Origin: Pseudazoarcus pumilus_A
GTDB lineage: Bacteria; Pseudomonadota; Gammaproteobacteria; Burkholderiales; Rhodocyclaceae
Length of the DNA: 6,261 nt
Direction: 5' to 3'
NCBI GenBank assembly: GCA_033837965.1
Contig: JAJLLM010000003.1
Span: forward strand, 1 to 6,261
Each line of letters starts with the position of its first letter. Positions within the stretch are counted from its first letter, which is position 1. The notes below the pieces were generated by a model. It had not been told where the DNA came from, did no database searches, and saw only the letters and a program-made list of their open reading frames with translations. Positions 1-5,839 of this stretch are shown piece after piece. The position numbers and the translations under genes are program-made.

Positions 1-653
1 ACCGGCACGAACTCGCGCTGACCGCCCGAACTGGTGCCCTGCCCGCCCGGCAACTGCACAGAATGGGTCGCATCGAACACCACCGGACAACCGGTCTCAC
101 GCATGATCGCCAGCCCGCGCATGTCGGTCACGAGATTGTTGTAACCGAAGGAGACGCCGCGCTCGCACACCATGATGGTGTCGCTGCCACCACTGGCCTC
201 GCGCGCCTTGTCGACGACGTTCTTCATGTCGCCGGGTGCCAGGAACTGGCCCTTCTTGATGTTCACCGGCTTGCCGGACGAAGCCACGGCACGGATGAAG
301 TCGGTCTGGCGGCACAGGAAGGCCGGCGTCTGCAGCACGTCGACTGCCGCGGCCACAGCCGGCACTTCCTCGACCGTATGCACGTCGGTCAGCACCGGCA
401 CACCCAGCGTCTCGCGCACCTCGACGAGAATTTCCAGCCCCTTGTCCATGCCGAGCCCGCGGAAGGACGAACCCGAACTGCGGTTGGCCTTGTCGTAGGA
501 CGACTTGTAGATGAAGGGGATGCCCAGCGCGCTGGTGATTTCCTTCAATTCGGCGGCGGTCTCGAGCGCCATCTGGCGCGACTCGATCACGCAGGGACCG
601 GAAATCAGGAACAGCGGCCGGTCGATACCGACCTCGAATCCGCACAGTTTCAT
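1..653 (-). CDS. kdsA: KDO-8-phosphate synthase (2-dehydro-3-deoxyphosphooctonate aldolase), 3' end outside window
   Basis: The enzyme condenses phosphoenolpyruvate with arabinose-5-phosphate to give KDO-8-phosphate, a committed step to the KDO of the lipopolysaccharide inner core; it is cytosolic. The window holds 217 N-terminal residues of a protein normally near 280, so the C-terminal part of the barrel is missing. Visible family motifs are SGPCVIES (18-25), KSSYDKANRSS (50-60), FRGLGMDKG (64-72), AFLCRQTD (111-118), KKGQFLAPGDMKNVV (133-147), FGYNNLV (169-175), DATHSVQLPGG (194-204) and SGGQREF (209-215). Cys21 and His197 match two of the metal ligands of the metal-dependent class; the E. 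coli type has Asn at the Cys site. The start ATG overlaps the pyrG stop by one base (TGATG), with only a weak purine-rich stretch (AAGGCAGG) before it, so it probably depends on translational coupling to pyrG. Identity is near certain; the class is a strong inference. Confidence 0.97.
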   Translation of the reverse strand, partial: MKLCGFEVGIDRPLFLISGPCVIESRQMALETAAELKEITSALGIPFIYKSSYDKANRSSGSSFRGLGMDKGLEILVEVRETLGVPVLTDVHTVEEVPAVAAAVDVLQTPAFLCRQTDFIRAVASSGKPVNIKKGQFLAPGDMKNVVDKAREASGGSDTIMVCERGVSFGYNNLVTDMRGLAIMRETGCPVVFDATHSVQLPGGQGTSSGGQREFVP

Positions 654-2290
654 CACTTGCCTGCCTTGCCCTCTTTCGAGGCGATTGCGGCCTTCAGATA
701 GGCCGTGAACAGCGGGTGCCCGGTACGCGGGTTGGACGTGAACTCGGGGTGGAACTGGCAGCCGACGAACCACGGGTGGTCCGGCAGCTCGATCATTTCG
801 CACAGTTCGGTGCCGCCCGCACGACCGGCCACACGCAAGCCCTTGGCTTCCAGATCCGGCAGCAGGCGGTTGTTGACCTCGTAGCGGTGACGATGGCGTT
901 CGATGATCTCCGGCGCACCGTAGATCTGACGCGCCAGCGAACCTTCTGCCAGATGGCAGAGCTGCCCGCCCAGACGCATGGTGCCGCCCAGATCGGAATC
1001 CTCACTGCGCTTCTCGCGCTTGCCGCTGCGATCTTCCCATTCTGTGATCAGACCGATCACGGGTGCCGGCGAGGCCGCATCGAATTCGGTGGAGTGCGCA
1101 CCTTCCAGGCCGGCCACGTTACGTGCGAACTCGACCACCGCCAGCTGCATGCCGAGACAGATGCCCAGATACGGCACCTTGTTCTCGCGCGCATGGCGGA
1201 TGGCGGCAATCTTGCCCTCGGTGCCACGCTTGCCGAAGCCGCCCGGCACCAGAATGGCGTCCATGTGCTTCAACACGCCGCAGCCCTGGCGCTCGATGTC
1301 TTCGGAGTCGATGTAGTGGATGTTCACTTTCGACTCGGTGTGCATGCCGGCGTGGTTGAGTGCCTCGATCAGCGACTTGTAGGACTCGGTCAGGTCGACG
1401 TACTTGCCGACAAAGGCCACATCGACGCTGCGCTTGGGGTTCTCCAGCGCATGCACCAGCTTCTCCCACACGGACAGGTCGGCCGGACGGGCCAGGATGT
1501 CGAGCTTGTGACAGACGATCTGGTCGAGCATCTGACCATGCAGCATGCCCGGAATCTTGTAGATGGAGTCGGCGTCGAGACACTCGATCACCGCTTCCGG
1601 CATGACGTTGCAGAACAGCGCGATCTTGCGCCGCTCATCCACCGGAATGGAGCGGTCTGCACGGCACAGCAGGATGTCGGGCTGGATGCCGATCTCGCGC
1701 AGTTCCTTTACCGAGTGCTGCGTCGGCTTGGTCTTCAGTTCACCCGCGGTCGGGATGTAGGGCAGCAGCGTGAGATGCATGAAGCAGGTGGCATTGCGAC
1801 CTTCCTCGATACCCATCTGGCGGATGGCTTCGAGGAAGGGCAGCGACTCGATGTCGCCCACCGTACCGCCGACCTCGACGATGGCGACGTCGGCGCCCTC
1901 GGCGCCACGCTTGACGTAGGCCTTGATCTCGTCGGTGATGTGCGGGATGACTTGTACGGTCTTGCCCAGATACTCGCCGCGCCGCTCCTTCTTGATCACC
2001 GACTCGTAGATCTGGCCGGTGGTGAAGTTGTTGCGCTTGCTCATCTTGGCGCTGGTGAAGCGCTCATAGTGGCCCAGATCGAGGTCAGTCTCGGCGCCAT
2101 CTTCGGTCACGAAAACCTCGCCGTGCTGAAACGGGCTCATGGTGCCCGGATCGACGTTGATGTAGGGGTCCAGCTTGAGATGGGTGACGCGGATGCCGCG
2201 CGATTCGAGGATCGCGCCCAGCGATGCGGCGGAAATGCCCTTGCCCAGCGAGGACACGACACCACCGGTAACGAATACGTATTTGGTCAT
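653..2290 (-). CDS. pyrG: CTP synthase (glutamine-hydrolysing)
   Basis: This enzyme converts UTP to CTP using ATP and glutamine in the cytosol, the last step of pyrimidine nucleotide synthesis. The product is 545 aa, the same length as E. coli PyrG. The N-terminal synthetase domain has the P-loop VVSSLGKG (11-18), KLDPYINVDPGTMSP (39-53), DLGHYERF (71-78) with Mg-binding Asp71, and VEVGGTVGDIES (138-149) with Glu139. After a linker near 270-290 comes the class I glutamine amidotransferase domain, with LVPGGFG (347-353), the nucleophile elbow GICLGMQ (376-382, Cys378) and QFHPEF (512-517, His514 and Glu516). All catalytic residues are present. I chose the ATG giving MTKYVFVTGG because that beginning is conserved. 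An in-frame extension of 21 codons upstream (ATGs at 2353, 2335 and 2320) has no family resemblance and overlaps the candidate promoter. No Shine-Dalgarno sequence is visible before the chosen start. kdsA follows with a one-base overlap. Confidence 0.98.
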   Translation of the reverse strand: MTKYVFVTGGVVSSLGKGISAASLGAILESRGIRVTHLKLDPYINVDPGTMSPFQHGEVFVTEDGAETDLDLGHYERFTSAKMSKRNNFTTGQIYESVIKKERRGEYLGKTVQVIPHITDEIKAYVKRGAEGADVAIVEVGGTVGDIESLPFLEAIRQMGIEEGRNATCFMHLTLLPYIPTAGELKTKPTQHSVKELREIGIQPDILLCRADRSIPVDERRKIALFCNVMPEAVIECLDADSIYKIPGMLHGQMLDQIVCHKLDILARPADLSVWEKLVHALENPKRSVDVAFVGKYVDLTESYKSLIEALNHAGMHTESKVNIHYIDSEDIERQGCGVLKHMDAILVPGGFGKRGTEGKIAAIRHARENKVPYLGICLGMQLAVVEFARNVAGLEGAHSTEFDAASPAPVIGLITEWEDRSGKREKRSEDSDLGGTMRLGGQLCHLAEGSLARQIYGAPEIIERHRHRYEVNNRLLPDLEAKGLRVAGRAGGTELCEMIELPDHPWFVGCQFHPEFTSNPRTGHPLFTAYLKAAIASKEGKAGK

Positions 2291-2315
2291 GGGACGAGAG
2301 GTGCGGGAAAGCAGA

Positions 2316-2344
2316 ATCATAACCGATGTGCCCATGGCTGAGAA
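2316..2344 (-). promoter_or_regulatory. Candidate sigma-70 promoter for pyrG-kdsA
   Basis: Read on the minus strand, TTCTCA (2344-2339, 4 of 6 consensus bases) and TATGAT (2321-2316, 5 of 6) are separated by 17 bp. Initiation about 7 nt after the -10 box would fall near 2309, giving a leader of only about 18 nt before the pyrG ATG. The elements lie just upstream of, and partly within, the in-frame extension of pyrG, which supports the internal conserved start. Assigned by eye and not tested. Confidence 0.5.
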
Positions 2345-2417
2345 AGAATGCACGCTCCGGACGAGGCGCTGCGCTTTCGCTCACACCCCGTCGCTGCTAC
2401 GGTGCAGGGCGATGACG

Positions 2418-2423
2418 AAGGAG
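2418..2423 (+). promoter_or_regulatory. Shine-Dalgarno sequence bearing on the ceramidase-like gene start
   Basis: AAGGAG lies 11 nt before the GTG at 2435. The competing ATG at 2348 has only a purine run (GAGAAAGA) directly abutting it. The spacing is longer than ideal, so this favours the GTG start but does not settle it. Confidence 0.4.
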
Positions 2424-2434
2424 TGCTCCTGCCG

Positions 2435-3223
2435 GTGCCGAACCCGTTGTTTACACGCCTCGCCCCATGGTTGCTCCTGCCGCTGTATCTCGCGGCAGCA
2501 CTCGCCGTAGACGCATGGAGCACGCCGATTGCCCAGCCGGCGGACTATCACCGCTTTGCCGACGCCCGCGCACTGCTGGGCATTCCGAACTTCGCGGATG
2601 TGGTGAGCAACCTGGCCATCCTGCTGCCCGCCTTGTGCGGTCTCCTGCAGGTGCAGGCGCGCGATGCCCAGGCCGGCTTCGGCTCACCCACCGAACGCGC
2701 CTTTGCCACCGTCTTCTTCCTTGCGCTGGTCAGCGTCGGCCTCGGCTCGACCTGGTATCACCTCGCCCCCGACAACGACCGGTTGCTGCTCGACCGCCTG
2801 CCCATCGCGCTGGCATTCACCAGCCTGATTGCCTGGCTGATTGCCGAACGCAGCTGGCTGCGCCGTGCCGGCGCACTGGCGCTGCTGCCGTGGATCGCCG
2901 TCGGCCCAGCCAGCGTGCTGTGGTGGTACGCCGGCGAGCTTGCCGGCGCGGGTGACCTGCGTCCCTACCTGGTGCTGTACGCCTTCGCCTTCATCCTGCC
3001 GCCGCTGCTGATGCGCCTGCCTTCACCCTACAACCGGCGCAGCGCCTACTGGACGGCGTATGCCGCCTTCGCGCTGGGCATGGTGTGCGACCGTCTCGAC
3101 CACGAGATCCACGCCCTGCTCGGGGGGCTGATCAGCGGCCACACCATCAAACACCTGCTGATGGGATTCGCCATTGCGGCACTGGCGCGCATGCTGTTTC
3201 TGCGGAGACTGCGTTTCCGCTAG
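2435..3223 (+). CDS. Alkaline ceramidase-like (CREST superfamily) multi-pass membrane hydrolase
   Basis: This is a predicted inner-membrane metal hydrolase of the ceramidase/CREST group; its substrate is unknown. Numbered from the GTG at 2435 (262 aa), an N-terminal hydrophobic segment (about 9-27) is followed by seven more: about 53-72, 89-108, 118-137, 143-164, 177-194, 204-221 and 235-256. The family's active-site pattern is complete: Ser58-Asn59 in the first core helix, GLGSTWYH (102-109) with Ser105 and His109, Asp120 in LLLDRLP, and the terminal HxxxH in SGHTIKHLL (His236, His240). Spacings Ser-4-His and His-11-Asp equal those of human ACER3. The start is uncertain. The frame is open back to an ATG at 2348 (291 aa), but that adds a hydrophilic 29-residue tail with lower third-position GC, while AAGGAG at 2418-2423 precedes the GTG by 11 nt and gives usual family length. 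It is divergent from pyrG and overlaps the next gene's stop. Bacterial homologues are typically hypothetical or 'ceramidase'; hydrolysis of ceramide itself is not shown. Confidence 0.88.
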   Translation: MPNPLFTRLAPWLLLPLYLAAALAVDAWSTPIAQPADYHRFADARALLGIPNFADVVSNLAILLPALCGLLQVQARDAQAGFGSPTERAFATVFFLALVSVGLGSTWYHLAPDNDRLLLDRLPIALAFTSLIAWLIAERSWLRRAGALALLPWIAVGPASVLWWYAGELAGAGDLRPYLVLYAFAFILPPLLMRLPSPYNRRSAYWTAYAAFALGMVCDRLDHEIHALLGGLISGHTIKHLLMGFAIAALARMLFLRRLRFR

Positions 3224-3235
3224 CGCAGGAACTCC
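3204..3235. other. Imperfect hairpin over the convergent stop codons
   Basis: CTGCG (3209-3213) pairs with CGCAG (3224-3228) around a 10-nt loop. After an internal loop (A against GAA), GGAG (3204-3207) pairs with CTCC (3232-3235). The two stop codons lie in the loop. No run of T follows on either strand, so it is not a textbook intrinsic terminator. It could still slow polymerase or protect 3' ends from both directions, or be chance in GC-rich DNA. Confidence 0.3.
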
Positions 3236-3777
3236 CGGTTGATCTCGCCGAAGAGCGGATCATCCCCGCTCTCCAGCCACTCGAAAGCCACCATCTCACG
3301 CGTCACCACATCGATACCGTGCGCGCGCATGCGCTCGATCGCCAGGTCCCGGTCCAGCGCCCGGCGCGAACCGACCGCATCCGCCACCACAAACACGCGC
3401 TTGCCCGCCAGCGCCAGATCCAGCGCGGTCTGCTGCACGCACACATGCGTCTCGGTGCCGCACACGATGACGTCCTCGCGCACCTGCACGGCGGTGTCAG
3501 CCAGGCAGCCGTCGGCCACCGCCGAGAACATGCGCTTGCTCACCACCTGCACGCCGGCCGCCGCCTCCAGAATGGCCTCGACGCTGTGACCGATCTTGTC
3601 CGGGCAGTGTTCGGTGGCCACGGTCGGCACGCCCAGCCGCTCCGCCAGTCGCATCAGCCACACGCAGTGCGCGAGCACGTTGCGACCGTCCTCGATGGCC
3701 GGTGCGAGCCGCTGCTGCACGTCCACCACCAGCAAAGCGGAATGCGCGCGGCGCATGCGGAAACCGGTTGTACTCAT
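3220..3777 (-). CDS. Isochorismatase-like cysteine hydrolase (ISOC1/ISOC2-type)
   Basis: This is a 185-aa cytosolic hydrolase of the isochorismatase/nicotinamidase fold. The catalytic triad is visible: Asp19 in LLVVDVQ (15-21), Lys81 in VVSKRMFSA (78-86) and Cys113 in VCGTETHVCVQQTALDLA (105-122). TEHCPDKIGH (55-64), VVADAVGSRRALDRD (130-144) and the late MVAFEWL resemble the ISOC1/ISOC2 branch more than true isochorismatases or PncA, which carry different metal and substrate motifs. The substrate of this branch is not known, so no specific reaction is assigned. The ATG at 3777 has a strong Shine-Dalgarno (GGGGAG, 3789-3784, spacing 6) placed inside the end of aacS; a second Met at residue 8 is less well placed. 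It starts 2 nt after the aacS stop, so co-transcription is likely. Its TAG stop shares CTAG with the stop of the convergent membrane-protein gene. Confidence 0.93.
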   Translation of the reverse strand: MSTTGFRMRRAHSALLVVDVQQRLAPAIEDGRNVLAHCVWLMRLAERLGVPTVATEHCPDKIGHSVEAILEAAAGVQVVSKRMFSAVADGCLADTAVQVREDVIVCGTETHVCVQQTALDLALAGKRVFVVADAVGSRRALDRDLAIERMRAHGIDVVTREMVAFEWLESGDDPLFGEINREFLR

Positions 3778-3779
3778 GT

Positions 3780-5741
3780 TCAGCTCCCCAGTTCGGGCAG
3801 ATCGCGGAAAAGCACCAGCGCCTGCGGGTTGGCCAGCGCCTCGATGTTGTCCACCGCCTCGCCATGCACCACCCGGCGCACCGCCAGCTCGACCAGCTTG
3901 CCGCTACGCGTGCGCGGGATGTCGGCCACCTGCACGATGCGCGCCGGCACATGGCGCGGCGTGGTGTGGGCACGGATGGTGTCGCGGATGCGTGCCGTCA
4001 ACGCCTCGTCCAGCGTCACGCCCTCCCGCAGGCGCACGAACAGCACCACACGCTGGTCGGTCGGCTTTTGCGGCGGCCAGTCCTGACCGATGGCGATGGA
4101 TTCGAGCACTTCCTCCAGTCGCTCGACCTGACGGTAGATCTCGGCCGTGCCGATGCGCACGCCACCGGGGTTGAGCGTGGCGTCGGAGCGGCCGTGGATG
4201 ACGAAGCCGCCATGGGCGGTGCGCTCGCAGTAATCGCCGTGGCACCACACGCCCGGAAAGCGCTCGAAGTAGGCCTTGCGGTAGCGGCTGCCGTCGGCAT
4301 CGTTCCAGAAGCCCACCGGCATGGCGGGAAAGGGTTGCGTGCACACCAGCTCGCCCTTCTGGCCGGCCACCGGGCGGCCATCGGGATCGAAGACCTCCAC
4401 CGCCATGCCCAGCCCCGCGCACTGGATCTCGCCGCGCCACACCGGCAGCACCGGGTTGCCGAGCACGAAGCAGGACACGATGTCGGTGCCGCCCGAGATC
4501 GAGGCCAGACACAGATCGGCCTTGATGTCCCGATAGACGTAGTCGAATCCCTCCGCCACCAGCGGGCTGCCGGTGGACATCACCATGCGCAGCGCGGCCA
4601 GATCATGCGTGGCGCGCGGCGCCAGCCCCGCCTTGGCGATGGCGTCAATGAACTTCGCCGAGGTACCGAAATGCGTGATGCCCTCGTCCTGCGCGTAGTC
4701 GAACAGCGCCGCGCCGTCATCGAGCAGCGGCGAGCCGTCATACAGCAGCACGGTGGCGCCCGAGGCCAGACCGCTGACCAGCCAGTTCCACATCATCCAG
4801 CCACAGGTGGTGAAGTAGAACAGCCGGTCGCCCGCGCGCAGGTCGCAGTGCAGGCGGTGTTCCTTGAGATGCTGCAGCAGCACGCCGCCGGCGCCGTGCA
4901 CGATGCATTTCGGCACGCCGGTGGTGCCGGACGAGTACAGGATGTAAAGCGGGTGGTCGAAGGGCAGCGGCACGAAGTCGATGTCGCGCACATCAGCGTG
5001 CGGCACGAGAAAATCGGCCCACGACTGCGCATTGGGCAGCGCACCCAGCGCATCGGCCGCGCCGGCGTACGGCACGATCACCACGCGCTCCACGCTCGGC
5101 AGTTGCGCGACCGCCTCGGCGACGCGCGACAGCGTGTCGACCTGCTTGCGGTTGTAGAAATAGCCGTCGGTCGCCACCAGGACGCGAGGCTGCGTCTGGC
5201 CGAAGCGGTCGAGCACGCCCTGCACGCCGAAATCCGGCGAAGCCGAGGTAAACACCGCACCCAGACTGGCGGTGGCCAGCATCAGCACCACGGTTTCGGG
5301 CACATTGGGCATCCAGGCGGCGACGCGGTCACCCGGTTCAATGCCAGCGGCGCGCAAGGCCGCTGCGCAGCGGGCGACCTCGGCGTGCAGCTGCGCAAAG
5401 CTCATGCGTCGCACCACGCGGTCCTCGCCGCGGAACACGATGGCGTCCGCGCCGTCGCGTCGGCGCAGCAGGTTCTCGGCAAAATTCAGCCGTGCTTGCG
5501 GAAACCAGCGCGCGCCGGGCATGGCGTCCGGCTGTTCGCACACCGTTTCGCCGGGCATACCGACGACCTCGCAGAAGCCCCACACCGCGCGCCAGAAGTC
5601 CTCGCGCCGCTCGACCGACCAGCGGTGCAGCGCGGCGTAGTCCTCCACCGCGAAACCGTGGTCGCGCGCAAAGCGCGCCATCGCGCTCGCCTCCACGTCT
5701 GCCCGCGTAGGCCGCCACAGCGGCTGTTCGTCATTCAACAT
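3780..5741 (-). CDS. aacS: Acetoacetyl-CoA synthetase (acetoacetate--CoA ligase)
   Basis: This is a 653-aa cytosolic ANL-superfamily ligase that uses ATP and CoA to turn acetoacetate into acetoacetyl-CoA, AMP and pyrophosphate. That feeds ketone-body and leucine-derived carbon into the thiolase and polyhydroxybutyrate pools. The N-terminal ACS-type cap has PLWRPT (7-12) and RWFPQARLNFAENLL (78-92), the 'WFxxARLNxAEN' pattern of this family. The adenylation core has the P-loop YSSGTTGVPK (269-278), CGWMMWNWLVSGL (313-325), SGGTDIV (416-422), HGDYCER (501-507) and GRSDATLNPGGVRIGTAEIY (517-536). The C-terminal domain has the catalytic lysine in PRTRSGK (Lys615). Length and motifs favour acetoacetyl- over acetyl-CoA synthetase: GGTDIV and TLNPGGVRIGTAEIY are typical of the former. 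I chose the ATG at 5741 because a strong GA/G-rich ribosome site (GAGGGGGAGGG) precedes it; the upstream 28-codon extension lies in the control region. The isochorismatase-like gene follows 2 nt later. Confidence 0.96.
   Translation of the reverse strand: MLNDEQPLWRPTRADVEASAMARFARDHGFAVEDYAALHRWSVERREDFWRAVWGFCEVVGMPGETVCEQPDAMPGARWFPQARLNFAENLLRRRDGADAIVFRGEDRVVRRMSFAQLHAEVARCAAALRAAGIEPGDRVAAWMPNVPETVVLMLATASLGAVFTSASPDFGVQGVLDRFGQTQPRVLVATDGYFYNRKQVDTLSRVAEAVAQLPSVERVVIVPYAGAADALGALPNAQSWADFLVPHADVRDIDFVPLPFDHPLYILYSSGTTGVPKCIVHGAGGVLLQHLKEHRLHCDLRAGDRLFYFTTCGWMMWNWLVSGLASGATVLLYDGSPLLDDGAALFDYAQDEGITHFGTSAKFIDAIAKAGLAPRATHDLAALRMVMSTGSPLVAEGFDYVYRDIKADLCLASISGGTDIVSCFVLGNPVLPVWRGEIQCAGLGMAVEVFDPDGRPVAGQKGELVCTQPFPAMPVGFWNDADGSRYRKAYFERFPGVWCHGDYCERTAHGGFVIHGRSDATLNPGGVRIGTAEIYRQVERLEEVLESIAIGQDWPPQKPTDQRVVLFVRLREGVTLDEALTARIRDTIRAHTTPRHVPARIVQVADIPRTRSGKLVELAVRRVVHGEAVDNIEALANPQALVLFRDLPELGS
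3784..3789 (-). promoter_or_regulatory. Ribosome binding site of the isochorismatase-like gene
   Basis: GGGGAG on the minus strand lies 6 nt before the ATG at 3777 and within the last codons of aacS. It fixes the start and suggests translation of the second gene is linked to the first. Confidence 0.7.
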
Positions 5742-5743
5742 GG

Positions 5744-5754
5744 CCCTCCCCCTC
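5744..5754 (-). promoter_or_regulatory. Ribosome binding site of aacS
   Basis: GAGGGGGAGGG on the minus strand ends 2 nt before the ATG at 5741. Its GAGGGG half has a usual spacing of 7 nt. This decides for the 653-aa form over the upstream ATG at 5825. Confidence 0.65.
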
Positions 5755-5764
5755 GTCTGACGCG

Positions 5765-5793
5765 AAGCTACCCCGAGGTTTGCACGCTGTACA
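5765..5793 (-). promoter_or_regulatory. Candidate promoter for aacS and the isochorismatase-like gene
   Basis: On the minus strand, TGTACA (5793-5788) and TAGCTT (5770-5765) are 17 bp apart. The -10 match is weak (3 of 6). The TGTACA hexamer is a palindrome and also serves as the candidate -35 box of the opposite gene. Tentative. Confidence 0.25.
5781..5793. promoter_or_regulatory. Imperfect inverted repeat, possible operator
   Basis: TGCAC-GCT-GTACA has arms matching at 4 of 5 positions and sits in the middle of the divergent intergenic region, overlapping the candidate -35 boxes. That is a position where one regulator could control both directions. It is short and could be chance; no regulator family is assigned. 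Confidence 0.25.
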
Positions 5794-5816
5794 CCCGCGC
5801 GTCCCCACATTAAACT
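5788..5816 (+). promoter_or_regulatory. Candidate promoter for ETF-QO gene
   Basis: TGTACA (5788-5793, 4 of 6 matches to the -35 consensus) and TAAACT (5811-5816, 4 of 6 to the -10) are 17 bp apart. Initiation would fall near 5823, leaving a leader of about 17 nt that contains the ribosome site. Assigned by eye. Confidence 0.35.
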
Positions 5817-5829
5817 CCCCGGCAATCAC

Positions 5830-5834
5830 GGAGG
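5830..5834 (+). promoter_or_regulatory. Ribosome binding site of ETF-QO gene
   Basis: GGAGG lies 5 nt before the ATG at 5840. It supports that ATG over the in-frame ATG five codons later at 5855. Confidence 0.7.
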
Positions 5835-5839
5835 GCTCG

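Noticed and set aside
63..701. A 212-codon open frame antisense to kdsA
   Set aside because: Codon-register shadow of kdsA; composition is dominated by His, Arg and Ala and no motif is seen.
716..2341. A 541-codon open frame antisense to pyrG
   Set aside because: Same register artefact: its codons are exact reverse complements of pyrG codons, and the product has no family motifs.
2467..2955. A 162-codon plus-strand frame overlapping the ceramidase-like gene
   Set aside because: It is an Arg/Ala/Pro-rich out-of-frame shadow, while the overlapping frame has clear membrane segments and conserved catalytic residues.
3220..3777. Calling the hydrolase a true isochorismatase (EntB/DhbB) or nicotinamidase (PncA)
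   Set aside because: The fold and Asp-Lys-Cys triad are shared, but the length, the TEHCPDKIGH and VVADAVGSR segments, and the lack of siderophore or NAD genes nearby fit the ISOC1/ISOC2 branch of unknown substrate.
3702..5813. A 703-codon open frame on the plus strand, antisense to aacS
   Set aside because: It is in exact codon register with aacS, so a stop in it would need TTA, CTA or TCA in the sense gene, codons that high-GC genomes avoid. Its translation is rich in His, Arg, Ala and Gly with no recognisable domain, while the minus-strand frame is a full-motif enzyme.
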